A DNA stretch of 64,000 nt from CAVRAZ01 sp963719135. GTDB taxonomy: Bacteria; Pseudomonadota; Gammaproteobacteria; DSM-19610. Of the stretch, positions 20,526 to 29,426 are shown piece by piece (position 1 is the first letter of the stretch; every line of letters starts with the position of its first letter). The notes beneath the pieces were generated by a model. The model had not been told where the DNA came from and ran no database searches. It worked only from the letters and a program-made list of their open reading frames with translations. The translations under genes and the position numbers were made by a program. The stretch is from the NCBI GenBank assembly GCA_963719135.1, contig CAVRAZ010000010.1, forward strand, positions 1 through 64,000, written 5' to 3'.

Positions 20526-21425
20526 CTACAGATCCGCTGGATGTCCTCGCCGCAAAAGTGAATGCCGCGCAGAACGACTGCCTTTCGTTACAGCAGATGC
20601 TGGCGGCAGAACCGTTGCTGCAGGAAAGCAATCCCCGCGCCGTGCAACTGAAACAGCACATCAGCCGGACGCTCGACACGGACTGCAAGCAGACACTGAT
20701 CGAGGAAGCCAAGAATCTGTGTCCGAGCGAGCGGCCCAGAGAACTGGCGCCGGAACTGCTCATCGTGTTCGATGCATCGGGTTCGATGATCTACAGCCTG
20801 ACGGCGACCCGGGAGGAAATTCAGCGGGCGGAAAACACCGTGCGGCAACTCAGTCAGTTGGGGCCGTGGGGACAGGCTGCGGGGGCGGTGGCGGGAATGA
20901 TAGAGACCGACCGTTTGACGCAGGAGCCCAGGCGGATCACTGCCGCCAAGCACGCCGCCAGCGACGTGGTGCGGCAGATCCCGGGGGATGTAAACATCGG
21001 GCTCGTGCTCATCGAGGATTGCGATCGTGCGCGCAGCGTGGGTATTTTTGCGCCCTCCGAGCGCGGTACGCTGCTGTCGAAGTTGCAGATGATCCAACCG
21101 GTGAGCGGCACGCCGCTGGCCGACGGCATCGCCCGCGCGGGAGAAATGCTGGACGGCGTCAACAAGGAATCGGTGATGCTGGTGGTGTCCGATGGCGAGG
21201 AAAAGCTGCGGGCAGGACCCCTGCGCGGTGGCCGCGCGGCTGGCCAGCGCCAAACCCAATCTGAAGATCAACGTGGTGGACATCATGGGCACCGGCGCCG
21301 GCAACTGTCTCGCGCGCGCCACCGGTGGCAGGGTTTTCGCGGCGAACAATGTGAACGAACTGGCGCTGATGACGAACCAGGCCGCGCAGGACGTGCTCGG
21401 ACCGGAGCACTGCCAGCAGCGCTGA
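20501..21425 (+). pseudogene. VWA-domain protein, 5' truncated and frame-shifted
   Basis: The frame begins as TTG inside the palindromic repeat (20473-20525), so no native start, signal peptide or ribosome site remains. The body is a von Willebrand A domain: the MIDAS motif DASGS in LLIVFDASGSMIYS, PGDVNIGLVLIEDC, VSGTPLADGIA and VMLVVSDGEE. Right after GEE (near 21205) the frame is lost. Another frame continues correctly as SCGQDPCAVAARLA...INVVDIMGTG to a stop at 21425. One extra A in GGAAAAG explains this. Such SDGEE-C-G-DPC VWA proteins are usually exported. I treat it as a pseudogene unless resequencing removes the A. Confidence 0.8.
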
Positions 21426-21769
21426 TGATTTCTGGCAGGCGCCTGTGTGGCCGCCCCGTCAGTGCGTGACCGCAGTTGCGGCTGCTCTGCGCACCGCGCC
21501 AATCCGCGGGTTCATCGGTAGTGGCGACAGTTTTGCAGCACCGGGGCGAATCGGTGTTGGCCGAAGGCAGGCCGGCACCCGAAACGCGCGGGATGATGCG
21601 CCGCACCGGCCGCTATGTGGGTCGGGCTGAACGAACGCGAAACCCAACGTATGGGCTTGGGCGCGGTGCCCGCCGACGGGCGGCAAGCATTGACCGCCGC
21701 CGGCGCGTTGTTCGTCTGGACCTGCACGCCAGTGTGCACGGGACCGGCGTCACGCCGGAGGCGCAGACT
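21426..21769. other. Gap with no gene seen
   Basis: About 340 bases lie between the VWA relic and the convergent thioredoxin gene. Only compositional open frames are present and no terminator is clear. Confidence 0.45.
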
Positions 21770-22363
21770 TCAGTCCGAACGCGGCGTCGCGGGCTGGGAC
21801 TCTTTGCCGCTTCCCGCGTCGCTGTCCGCCGGCGGCGAAGGTGCCTTCGGCAGCAGTGCCACGATCTGCGCCGCGACCTTGAGATCGTCCCACTCCACCG
21901 GTCCTTCCGCGCTGTAGCGGATGCGCCCCTCGGGGTCCAGCACAAAACTGGTCGGGAATGCCCGCGCCTGCCAGCTCCGTGCTGCCGCTTGCGTGGAATC
22001 GAGCAGGAGGGTGAATCCCGCCTTCTGTTCGCCGAACACCTGCCGCAAGCGCGTCGGCGAGTCGCCGACGTCGACCGCGAGCACCGCGAACGGACGGTCC
22101 TTCAGCGCCGCAGCCAGCACCAGCAGGCTCGGCATCTCCTGCAGGCAGGGCGGACACCAGGTGCCGAAGAAGTTGATCAGTACGACCTGTCCTCGATAGT
22201 CCTCCAGCGAGTGGCGCTTGCCAGCCAGATCGAGCAGCACCAGCGGCGGCGGTGTGCGATGGGAGGTGCGCGGTTCCAGAGCGGCGTCGGCACCCGAGGC
22301 CGCGGGCGCCGCGGCGGCCAGCAGCAGGAGAACAGCGGTGATGGCGGAGCGAAACCTGTGCAT
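21770..22363 (-). CDS. TlpA/ResA-like periplasmic thiol-disulfide protein
   Basis: The 197-residue protein has a signal peptide at 1-24, then a thioredoxin fold with the redox motif FFGTWCPPCLQEMPSL. The cis-proline loop is FPTSFVLDPEGRI. These proteins reduce disulfides in the periplasm, often for cytochrome c maturation. A Pro/Ser/Asp-rich tail of about 25 residues follows the fold. ATG at 22363 is chosen because the hydrophobic signal starts there; the open frame extends upstream without features. No obvious partner gene is adjacent. Confidence 0.88.
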   Translation of the reverse strand: MHRFRSAITAVLLLLAAAAPAASGADAALEPRTSHRTPPPLVLLDLAGKRHSLEDYRGQVVLINFFGTWCPPCLQEMPSLLVLAAALKDRPFAVLAVDVGDSPTRLRQVFGEQKAGFTLLLDSTQAAARSWQARAFPTSFVLDPEGRIRYSAEGPVEWDDLKVAAQIVALLPKAPSPPADSDAGSGKESQPATPRSD

Positions 22364-23246
22364 GCAGGACTGACTTCCGGCTCGAGCGGCGCCGACAGGC
22401 AGAGGCTGGTTCGGGGTCTGACAAGCCAACCTCGGCAGGTGCAGGCAAGCGCGCAGGGTGCGGCTCCCGCAGGCGCCTGATAAAAACTCGTAGGTGCCCC
22501 CTGCAACCCGATGCTTCTGCTTGCACGGGCGACGCGTGCACTGAATACAGGAAGAATAAGCGCCGTCTTCGTCCAGGGTCAACGGATATTTCAGGTGTCA
22601 TGAAGCGCCAGGCGCCCTGCCACCACCCCGAGATCAGGGCAACCGGGCCCCAGCCATCAGGAAATCCTTCTGCGCCGCCGCCGGATCAATCCGGCGTCGG
22701 ACCAACCGACTCGGGCTGGGTGGTGCGCAGTGCAATGGTCGCCAGGAACGACAAATGAGGAATCGGAGGAGGAAATCCGTTCCATGGATGAGGCGCTGAA
22801 ATAAACCGGGGACAGCGCGGAAAGGGGTCGGTGACAAGTGAGAACGATTGCGATTTGTCACCGACCCCTTTTTGTTGATCGCGGCCGCTGCGGCTGATCA
22901 TTCCGGTCGCAGCATGGCGAACTGAGGTTATCCGCCTCGTCGATGACTGACGCCATTCCGCGCCTCTGTCGAATCCAGGGTTCTCTACTACTGTCGCGGA
23001 TCTCCAATACTTGTAATGCGAATTGATGATCGTCAATTCCTGGACCCCCTGAGCATGCCGAAAATGGGGGTGGGAGACCTCGTCACCAATGCTGTGTCCT
23101 TGTTCCGCTTTGCGCGGTAGTGCTTTCTCCGTTAATGTGCTTGGGTATTCTTTATTGGGTGTCGTCCAGTCGCGGCAATTGCGCCGGGCCGGGCGGTGAA
23201 CTCCGGATGTTGCCGGATTCGTTTTTCATGACAAATGGAGGGGTCA
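22364..23246. other. Long gap with one palindromic repeat
   Basis: About 880 bases contain no reading frame I can support on either strand. The only clear structure is the palindrome at 22821-22873. The last 200 bases before the next gene are AT-richer and may hold its promoter. Confidence 0.5.
22821..22873. repeat. GGGGTCGGTGACA palindrome, copy 3
   Basis: Arms AAAGGGGTCGGTGACAA and TTGTCACCGACCCCTTTT are nearly identical to the copy at 20473-20525, including the centre GTGAGAAYGATTGCG. It stands alone in non-coding DNA. Confidence 0.85.
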
Positions 23247-23732
23247 GTGAATCCTGACACGATAGGCCGGATAAACGCCACAGTGAGCATTCCCGGCGAG
23301 TGGGCTGCCTTTCTCATGTATTTATGCGTCAATACAGAAACGGCGTGGCAAAGAGGATCGGCAGGTTCGTCAACCGCCGAACAGCTATGCAAGTCCGTAG
23401 GGGCGCCATACGGTAGAGCGGCGGCTATAGCGTCGATCCGCGAGGTCGTGTTTTCCCGCATGGCACTGGCCTTGAACTTTGCGGAAATCAACGAACTCGC
23501 AAAGTTCTCCTTCTGGTGTACGCAAGAAGTCAGTACTGAGGTCTTCCTCTATCAGAACGACGATGACGCAGTGGGTTGCCTCAACAGGGACGTTTTGGCC
23601 AGAATGGGCAATTGCCTGATGATATGGCGAGACGGACTTCAGCGCGGCACGTCCGGCACGTCCGTCTATCCGATGCCGCACGAGTGCGGTGATGTGTTCG
23701 TGTGCAACACCCGGGACCGCCAGGATCGGTAA
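23247..23732 (+). CDS. Hypothetical protein, 161 residues
   Basis: I do not recognise this protein. It has no signal peptide and no membrane segment, and is predicted largely helical, with a moderately Cys-rich content (about seven Cys). The start is set at GTG 23247 because GGAGGGG (23237-23243) is just upstream; an ATG at 23235 overlaps that site. It stands between a gene-poor stretch and the nitrogen block, and no neighbour suggests its role. Composition is less GC-biased than that of its neighbours, so transfer is possible. Confidence 0.5.
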   Translation: MNPDTIGRINATVSIPGEWAAFLMYLCVNTETAWQRGSAGSSTAEQLCKSVGAPYGRAAAIASIREVVFSRMALALNFAEINELAKFSFWCTQEVSTEVFLYQNDDDAVGCLNRDVLARMGNCLMIWRDGLQRGTSGTSVYPMPHECGDVFVCNTRDRQDR

Positions 23733-24427
23733 ATCGGGGACGTTCTACCTATTTCAAGATGGCTACCGTTCCTCCGGCAGTCACGGCGCGTATGCTGGCC
23801 CCCATCTTTCACGAAGCCGCACTGCACGCCGGTTGACGGGCCTTGCTCTGGACGGCCGAGCCGGCGGTTCGCGGCTGCTTGCATGCTGCGGGCTGACACA
23901 CAAGAGGATGGGGGCGGGTTTTCCCGCGGTTCCCGATCATCCGCTGGCGGCACGGATCGCGCCTGTGTCTGGGAGACTTTCTTAGAACAAGCAGTTAGCG
24001 GCTCCCCTTCGTGGACGCAGGTAGAACCTTCTGCGTCGTACCGCGCCCGGGTATCCGCGTCGTTCTAACGTCGATCGCGGCGCAAACCGAGACCGAGCAG
24101 CGAGCTGGTGCGCAGATGGGAAGTCCGGTTTCGCATGGAAAGCGGTCGTTTCGTGCTGCGCCGCAGAACGCACGTATCGACCCAAGGACACCCGTCAGGC
24201 ATGGCGAGGCAGGTTCGGCTGAACGCCTGTGCAGCCCACGTATGCGCAGTGTTGGGCTTCGCACCTCAGCCCAACCCGCCGCTGCGGATGGCAACGCCTG
24301 GCCCTTGCCGGACATTCACCACCCTTCGACGGGTGATTGCCGAAAACAGGGCGCGGTCGAATTGGTGCAATTCTTGCTAATGCTTCTGCTTGGATAAGCC
24401 AGGGTTTCTTCTCACGTCTGAATTGTT
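23733..24427. other. Gap before the NIT-ANTAR gene
   Basis: About 700 bases contain no reading frame I can support; the short frames on both strands lack family motifs. The 3' end holds a probable sigma-54 promoter (24362-24378). Confidence 0.5.
24362..24378 (+). promoter_or_regulatory. Probable sigma-54 promoter for the nasR-like gene
   Basis: TTGGTGCAATTCTTGCT fits the -24/-12 pattern: GG (24364-24365) and GC (24376-24377) are exactly 10 bases apart. It is 50 bases upstream of the regulator start. Nitrogen-assimilation genes are often sigma-54/NtrC-dependent, so context agrees. No NtrC site was identified. Confidence 0.6.
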
Positions 24428-25693
24428 ATGGTGTTATCGGTACCCGATATTGTCCTGCTTGCCAAGCAGCATGAGATCGAGGCCTTGCAGCGTCTGGCCT
24501 CGAATGCGCAACTCGTTGGCGTCATCGGCCATCTCATTCACCGGCTCCAGAGCGAGCGCGGTGCCACGAGCATTTTCCTGGCGTCGTCAGGAAGGCGATT
24601 TGCTGCGACGCGCCTGACAATGGCGGAGGAGTCCGAGACCGTCGAGCGCGATCTGTGCGCTATGTTCGAGGCACAACTCGAACAGGCCGCCTTCGCCAAC
24701 GCGAAACTTGTCTCCCTGATGGCCTGGGTTCTGCTTGGGTTGGGTGCTTTGCCGGCGCTCAGGCAGCGTGTTGGCGCTCGCCAGCTCCCGGCCGGCGAGG
24801 CGGTGGCCGCTTTCAGCCGCCTGATCGCGGGATTGGTCTCGTTGATCTTCGAGGTGGCTGACGCCGCGGTCGATCCGGGTATATCGGTGTTGCTGGTGGC
24901 ACTGTTCAATCTCGTTCAGGGCAAGGAGCTGGCAGGCCAGGAACGCGCGGTCGGCGCTTTGTCCTTTGCGTCCGGGATTTGCGACGGGGCGCATCAGCAA
25001 AGGATATTGCATCTGATCGATGCCCAGGAGCGTAATTTTCAGGTGTTCTGCGAATTCGCCGAGGAGCCGGTGACGGCGCAATGGATTGCCATGCAGAACA
25101 AACCTTTCGTCGCCCAGCTCGAGCGCCTGCGGCGCGTGCTCTGCAGCACCAAGCCTGGGGCGGCTCTGGACCCCAACCTGAGCGACACCTGGTTCGAGTG
25201 CTGCAGTGAACGCCTGGCCGGCGCCTGGTCGTTGCAATGCGCCCTGGTCGACAGGCTCGAGGCACGTTGCGCGACGCTCATCGCCGAGGCGCAACGCGAC
25301 CTGCCGGATTCCGAAGGATTGCTCAACATGCTGCGCGCGAAGCCGCCGGCCAGCGCGGGACTCATCGACCGCTTCTTCGATCCCAAGGTCCCCGTCGAGC
25401 AGGCGCTGAGTTTCATGCCTCCGGATGATCGGGGAATACATCACGGACAGTCGATCATCGACGTGCTTCAGGCGCAGTCCCAGCGGCTGGCCAGCATGGA
25501 GAACGAACTCGCCTCGGCGCGCAGGGCACTGCATGAGCGAAAGACCATCGAACGGGCGAAAGGGATTTTGATGGCGCGCTTTAATCTCACCGAAGACGCC
25601 GCTTACAAGAAATTGCGGACGGTGTCCATGGATCAGAATCGGCGCCTCGTGGAGGTCGCCGAGGCAGCCCTGGCGCTCGCTACGTTCTCTTGA
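24428..25693 (+). CDS. nasR: NasR-like nitrate/nitrite-sensing antiterminator (NIT + ANTAR)
   Basis: The 421-residue protein has an N-terminal NIT domain (about 25-290) with the hallmark LQSERGATSIFLASSG, then a linker and a C-terminal ANTAR domain (about 358-418: ERAKGILMARFNLTEDAAYKKLR). ANTAR domains bind tandem RNA hairpins in leaders and prevent termination. Klebsiella NasR does so in response to nitrate and nitrite at the nas operon. Here the next gene is preceded by a leader with a strong terminator. No membrane segment is present, so sensing is cytosolic. The frame is intact, unlike its two downstream neighbours. Confidence 0.9.
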   Translation: MVLSVPDIVLLAKQHEIEALQRLASNAQLVGVIGHLIHRLQSERGATSIFLASSGRRFAATRLTMAEESETVERDLCAMFEAQLEQAAFANAKLVSLMAWVLLGLGALPALRQRVGARQLPAGEAVAAFSRLIAGLVSLIFEVADAAVDPGISVLLVALFNLVQGKELAGQERAVGALSFASGICDGAHQQRILHLIDAQERNFQVFCEFAEEPVTAQWIAMQNKPFVAQLERLRRVLCSTKPGAALDPNLSDTWFECCSERLAGAWSLQCALVDRLEARCATLIAEAQRDLPDSEGLLNMLRAKPPASAGLIDRFFDPKVPVEQALSFMPPDDRGIHHGQSIIDVLQAQSQRLASMENELASARRALHERKTIERAKGILMARFNLTEDAAYKKLRTVSMDQNRRLVEVAEAALALATFS

Positions 25694-25806
25694 ATCTGCA
25701 CCAACGCGGACCAAAGCGCGCCCGGCAGGCACTGTCCCGGCGCGGAAACTTCCTCGCGTCCGCGGGGAAAGTCCGGAATCCCGGGCTGCAACGCGGATTC
25801 GCAGCG

Positions 25807-25822
25807 TGGCATGCGTCGTGCT
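25807..25822 (+). promoter_or_regulatory. Candidate sigma-54 promoter of the channel-kinase-cyanase leader
   Basis: TGGCATGCGTCGTGCT has GG and GC spaced by 10 bases and a TGGCA -24 element. The -12 element (GTGCT) is imperfect. It would start a leader of about 110 nt ahead of the terminator at 25898-25952. Confidence 0.45.
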
Positions 25823-25848
25823 TGCTCCCGCGTGTCAGGCTAACGGCG

Positions 25849-25880
25849 GCTTGACGAAAGCGCGGTGAAGCATTCGCCGC
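25849..25880 (+). other. Tandem hairpins in the leader, possible ANTAR targets
   Basis: Two small hairpins stand side by side: GCTT/AAGC around GACGA (25849-25861) and GCGG/CCGC (25862-25880). Both lie between the candidate promoter and the terminator, where ANTAR proteins bind. The loops are not the classic hexanucleotides, so the assignment is tentative. Confidence 0.3.
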
Positions 25881-25897
25881 CCGTTGAATGGATAAAG

Positions 25898-25952
25898 GCG
25901 TCCATTTCCGCGTCCTCATGTTCCGGGGCGCGGTGGTGGGCGCTTTTTTTTT
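25898..25952 (+). terminator. Leader (attenuator) terminator before the FNT channel
   Basis: The outer stem GCGTCCA (25898-25904) pairs with TGGGCGC (25937-25943), the inner stem CCGCG pairs with CGCGG, and nine T residues follow (25944-25952). It lies 32 bases before the channel ATG, so it would block the channel, kinase and cyanase genes unless antitermination occurs. Confidence 0.75.
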
Positions 25953-25983
25953 GGTTTCTTTCTTGAGCCTCAGAGGAATGATC

Positions 25984-26796
25984 ATGGCTTATTTGATGCC
26001 TTCTGAATTTGTCACAAAGATGGTGGATGCGGGTGAATCCAAAATCTACATGTCCAACCGGGATACGTTGATCCGGGCCTACATGGCCGGCGCCATCCTT
26101 GCGCTGGCGGCGGTATTCGCCATCACCATCAGCCGTTCAGACCGGTTCTCCGTTGATTGGCGCGATCCTGTTCCCGGTCGGCTTTTGCATGCTGTATCTG
26201 ATGGGCTTCGACCTGTTGACCGGCGTGTTCATGCTGACGCCGCTGGCCTGGCTGGACAAGCGGCCCGGCGTGACCGTTGGCGGCGTTCTGAGGAACTGGG
26301 GCCTGGTGTTCGTGGGCAACTTCGCGGGTGCGCTGACGGTTGCCTTCATGATGGCGTTCGTGTTCACCTACGGCTTCTCCACCGACCCGGGCCCCGTCGG
26401 CACCAAGATCGCCGGCATCGGCGTGGCGCGTACGCTGGGCTATGCGAAATACGGCATCGCCGGCTGGTTCACGATCTTCATGCGCGGCATGCTCTGCAAC
26501 TGGATGGTGTCCATGGGCGTGGTCGGCGCCATGATCTCCACCACGGTGAGCGGCAAGGTCATCGCCATGTGGATGCCGATCATGCTGTTCTTCGCCATGA
26601 CGTTCGAGCACTCGGTGGTCAACATGTTCCTGTTCCCGTCGGCGATGATCATGGGCGGCGAGTTTTCCATCCGGACTATTTCATCTGGAACGAGATTCCC
26701 ACGGTGCTGGGCAACCTGGTGGGCGGTATTGCCTTCACCGGGCTGACGCTGTACAGCACCCACGTCAGAACCGCGCCGAAGCGCAACCTCGCCTGA
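25984..26796 (+). pseudogene. Formate/nitrite transporter (FNT) family channel, two frame breaks
   Basis: The three frame pieces join into one FNT protein of about 270 residues. Frame 1 gives MAYLMPSEFVTKMVDAG...AIT; frame 2 gives QTGSPLIGAILFPVGFCMLYLMGFDLLTGVF, GYAKYGIAGWFTIFMRGMLCNWMV and FEHSVVNMF; frame 1 resumes with DYFIWNEIPTVLGNLVGG. The conserved FNT helices and the FEHSVVNM motif are complete. One extra base near 26131 and one missing base near 26660 cause the breaks. FNT channels pass formate, nitrite or hydrosulfide; next to cyanase, nitrite or cyanate is a likely substrate. Real decay or sequencing error cannot be separated here. ATG at 25984 follows AGAGGA. Confidence 0.8.
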
Positions 26797-26848
26797 TCGG
26801 CCGCGCAAACGACAGGGCCCCGATTCCACCGGGAACCGGGCTCGTCTG

Positions 26849-28594
26849 ATGCAAATGTCCAGCGCATTGAAAATAGCCGTAGGCCAGCATTCGGACAAGG
26901 GCCGCAAGGCGACCAATCAGGATTTCCACGGCATCTGCATCCCGCAGGAACCGCAGCTCAGTTCCAAGGGCGTCGCGATTGCAGTGGCCGACGGTATCAG
27001 CAGCAGCGCGGTCGGCCACCTGGCCAGCCAGACCGCCGTGAACGGTTTCCTGGCTGATTATTTCTGCACGTCCGAGGCCTGGTCGGTCAAGCAGTCCGCG
27101 CAACGCGTGCTGTATGCGACCAATTCCTGGCTGCATGCCCAGACCCGGCAAAGCCAATACCGCTTGCGACAGGGACAAAGGCTACGTCTGCACCTTCAGC
27201 GGCATGGTCATCAAGTCGACCACGGCGCATCTGTTTCATGTGGGCGATACCCGCATCTACCGGTTGCGCGGCAATGCCCTGGAGCAACTGACCGAAGACC
27301 ATCGTTTCTGGGTGTCGCGCGAAAAGAGCTACCTGGGCCGCGCGCTTGGGGTCAATCCACAGCTTGAAATCGATTATCAGTCCCTGCCGGTCGAGGAGGG
27401 CGATATCTTTGTACTGGCGACCGACGGCGTTTATGAACACGCGGCGTCCGCGACTATCGTCAATGCAGTCAACGAATACGCGCACGACCTGGATGCCGCC
27501 GCGAAAACCATCGTCGACGAGGCCGACGCGCAAGGCAGCGAAGACAATCTGACAATCCAGATTCTCCGCATCGAGGCGTTGCCCGGCCGGGATGCCAACG
27601 AGATCTACCAGCAGTTGACCGCACTGCCGTTTCCTCCGACGCTGGATACCCGCATGGAGTTCGACGGCTACCGAGTCGTCCGGCAGATCCATGCCAGCAG
27701 CCGCAGCCACGCTTATCTGGCCGTGGATGGCGAAACCGGCGAAAAGGTCGTCATCAAGACGCCCGCCATCGACCAGCGCGGAGACCCGGCCTGTCTGGAA
27801 CGTTTCCTCATGGAGGAATGGATCGCCCGGCGCATCGACAACGCCCACGTGCTGAAACCCTGCGCCCTGACCCGCGAAGCGCGGCTACCAGTACCTCACC
27901 ATGGAATTCATCGAAGGCCAGACGCTGGCCCAATGGATGCGCGACAACCCGAAATCCGATCTGACGACCGTTCGCGACATTATCGCGCAGACCGCCAAGG
28001 GCCTGCAGGCGTTCCACCGGCTGGAAATGCTGCACCAGGACCTGCGGCCGGAGAACATCATGATCGACGGCACCGGCACGGTGAAGATCATCGACTTCGG
28101 CTCCACCCGGGTGGCGGGCCTGCTGGAGACGAACGCAGCGAACGGTCCGGCGCCCATCCTGGGCACGGAACAATATTCGGCCCCGGAGTACTTCCTGGGT
28201 GAAAGCGGGACCTCCGGTTCCGACATCTTTTCCCTGGGCGTGATGGCCTATCAGATGCTCACGGGCAGGCTGCCCTACGGTACCCAGGTGGCCAAATGCC
28301 GCACCAGGGCCGCGCAACGGAAACTCAACTATGCGTCGGCGCGCGATGAAGATCGGCCGATTCCTGCCTGGGTCGACGAGGCCATCCGCAAAGCCGTGCA
28401 TCCCGACCCGCATCAACGTTACGCGGAATTGTCCGAATTCGTGTACGACCTGCACCACCCGAACCGGCGAATTCCTGAAAAAGACCCGGCCGCCTCTCAT
28501 CGAGCGGGACCCGGTCGTGTTCTGGAAGACGGTTTCCTTTTTCCTGGCTGTCGCGCTCATCCTGGTGATGTGCAAGCACCCTGCAGCCCTGTGA
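26849..28594 (+). pseudogene. PP2C phosphatase-Ser/Thr kinase fusion, three frame breaks
   Basis: Joined across frames, this is one protein of about 580 residues. The N-terminal PP2C-type phosphatase (about 1-235) shows GQHSDKGRKATNQD, VADGISS, HVGDTRIY, LATDGVYEH and GSEDNLT. The C-terminal protein kinase shows HQDLRPENIM (catalytic loop, with Gln for Arg), DFGSTR, GTEQYSAPE and a hydrophobic tail anchor (FWKTVSFFLAVALILVM). Extra bases near 27167, 27879 and 28468 break the frame. Similar fusions lie beside nitrate-assimilation transporters in Pseudomonas. A role in modifying the channel or nitrogen response is inference. The gene sits directly between channel and cyanase. Confidence 0.8.
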
Positions 28595-28661
28595 CCGCAA
28601 TGACCGACTTGATCAAGGCATTGATGTCGTACATCCACATTTCCATTGCAAGGAGACTGCC

Positions 28662-29105
28662 ATGACGCGCGATGAACTCACCCAGCTTATCCTCACCTGC
28701 AAACGCCGCAAGCAGCTCAAGTGGGCGCAATTGGCCGAAGCCACCGGTCAAAGCAAGGAGTGGACCACGGCCGCCCTCCTGGGACAGATGACCCTGACAC
28801 CCGAGCAGGCCGGCAAGGTCGGGGAGGTGCTCGACCTGCCCGCCGAGGCGGTCGAAATGCTGCAGGTCGTACCCTACAAAGGCTCATTGCCCACTGCGGT
28901 GCCCACCGATCCGCTCGTCTATCGCTTCTACGAATTGGTGAACCTGTACGGAACCACCATCAAGGAGCTGATCCACGAGGAGTTCGGCGACGGCATCATG
29001 AGCGCCATCGACTTTTCCATGGATATCACCCGGGAGCCGAACCCCAATGGCGACCGGGTGCACATCGTCATGAGCGGGAAGTTCCTGCCCTACAAGAGGT
29101 ACTGA
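28662..29105 (+). CDS. cynS: Cyanate hydratase (cyanase)
   Basis: The product turns cyanate plus bicarbonate into ammonia and CO2 (via carbamate), providing nitrogen and detoxification. The 147-residue protein has an N-terminal helix-turn-helix-like domain and the C-terminal catalytic domain. R88 and E91 in YRFYEL and S114 in GIMSAIDF match the active-site Arg, Glu and Ser of the E. coli enzyme. The end KFLPYKRY is typical. AAGGAGACTGCC precedes ATG 28662. It is the last gene of the NIT-ANTAR block and is intact. Confidence 0.96.
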   Translation: MTRDELTQLILTCKRRKQLKWAQLAEATGQSKEWTTAALLGQMTLTPEQAGKVGEVLDLPAEAVEMLQVVPYKGSLPTAVPTDPLVYRFYELVNLYGTTIKELIHEEFGDGIMSAIDFSMDITREPNPNGDRVHIVMSGKFLPYKRY

Positions 29106-29426
29106 ACGGCGGTGAGTCAGCCACCGCGCGGCGCCCCGTCGGGCCGGGCCTTTGCCCGGTGCAGGTCGCGCATTTGTTTCTTGCAGACGTCTCAAATCCT
29201 GGGGTTCCACCGTTAGGGCTCGCGCAGGGCACAAGCGACGTTCGCAAAATCCACAAGGTTAGGGAGCATGACACCTTCCTGTCGATTTCAATACAGGCCG
29301 AAATCCATACATGGCCTAAAATTCATAAAACAAACCGGATCTTCAGGCCCGCTGACTTGTAGTTCAACGAATGGGGAAACAGCGCTTCCAGGCAGTCGGG
29401 ACTGACGGAGGGCAACAGGAGGAGCC
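29106..29426. other. Gap with a small GC hairpin
   Basis: About 320 bases separate cynS from the alcohol dehydrogenase. CCGGGC/GCCCGG with a 4-base loop at 29144-29159 may end the cynS transcript, but no T-run follows. The part at 29260-29360 is AT-rich and likely carries the promoter of the next gene. Confidence 0.45.

Noticed and set aside
21476..22480. Plus-strand frame of over 300 codons opposite the thioredoxin gene
   Set aside because: The minus strand has a signal peptide and WCPPC motif; the plus-strand product is Arg-rich and featureless.
24011..24397. Possible small gene before the NIT-ANTAR gene
   Set aside because: No ribosome site and no motif; it overlaps the probable sigma-54 promoter and frames on both strands are equally poor.
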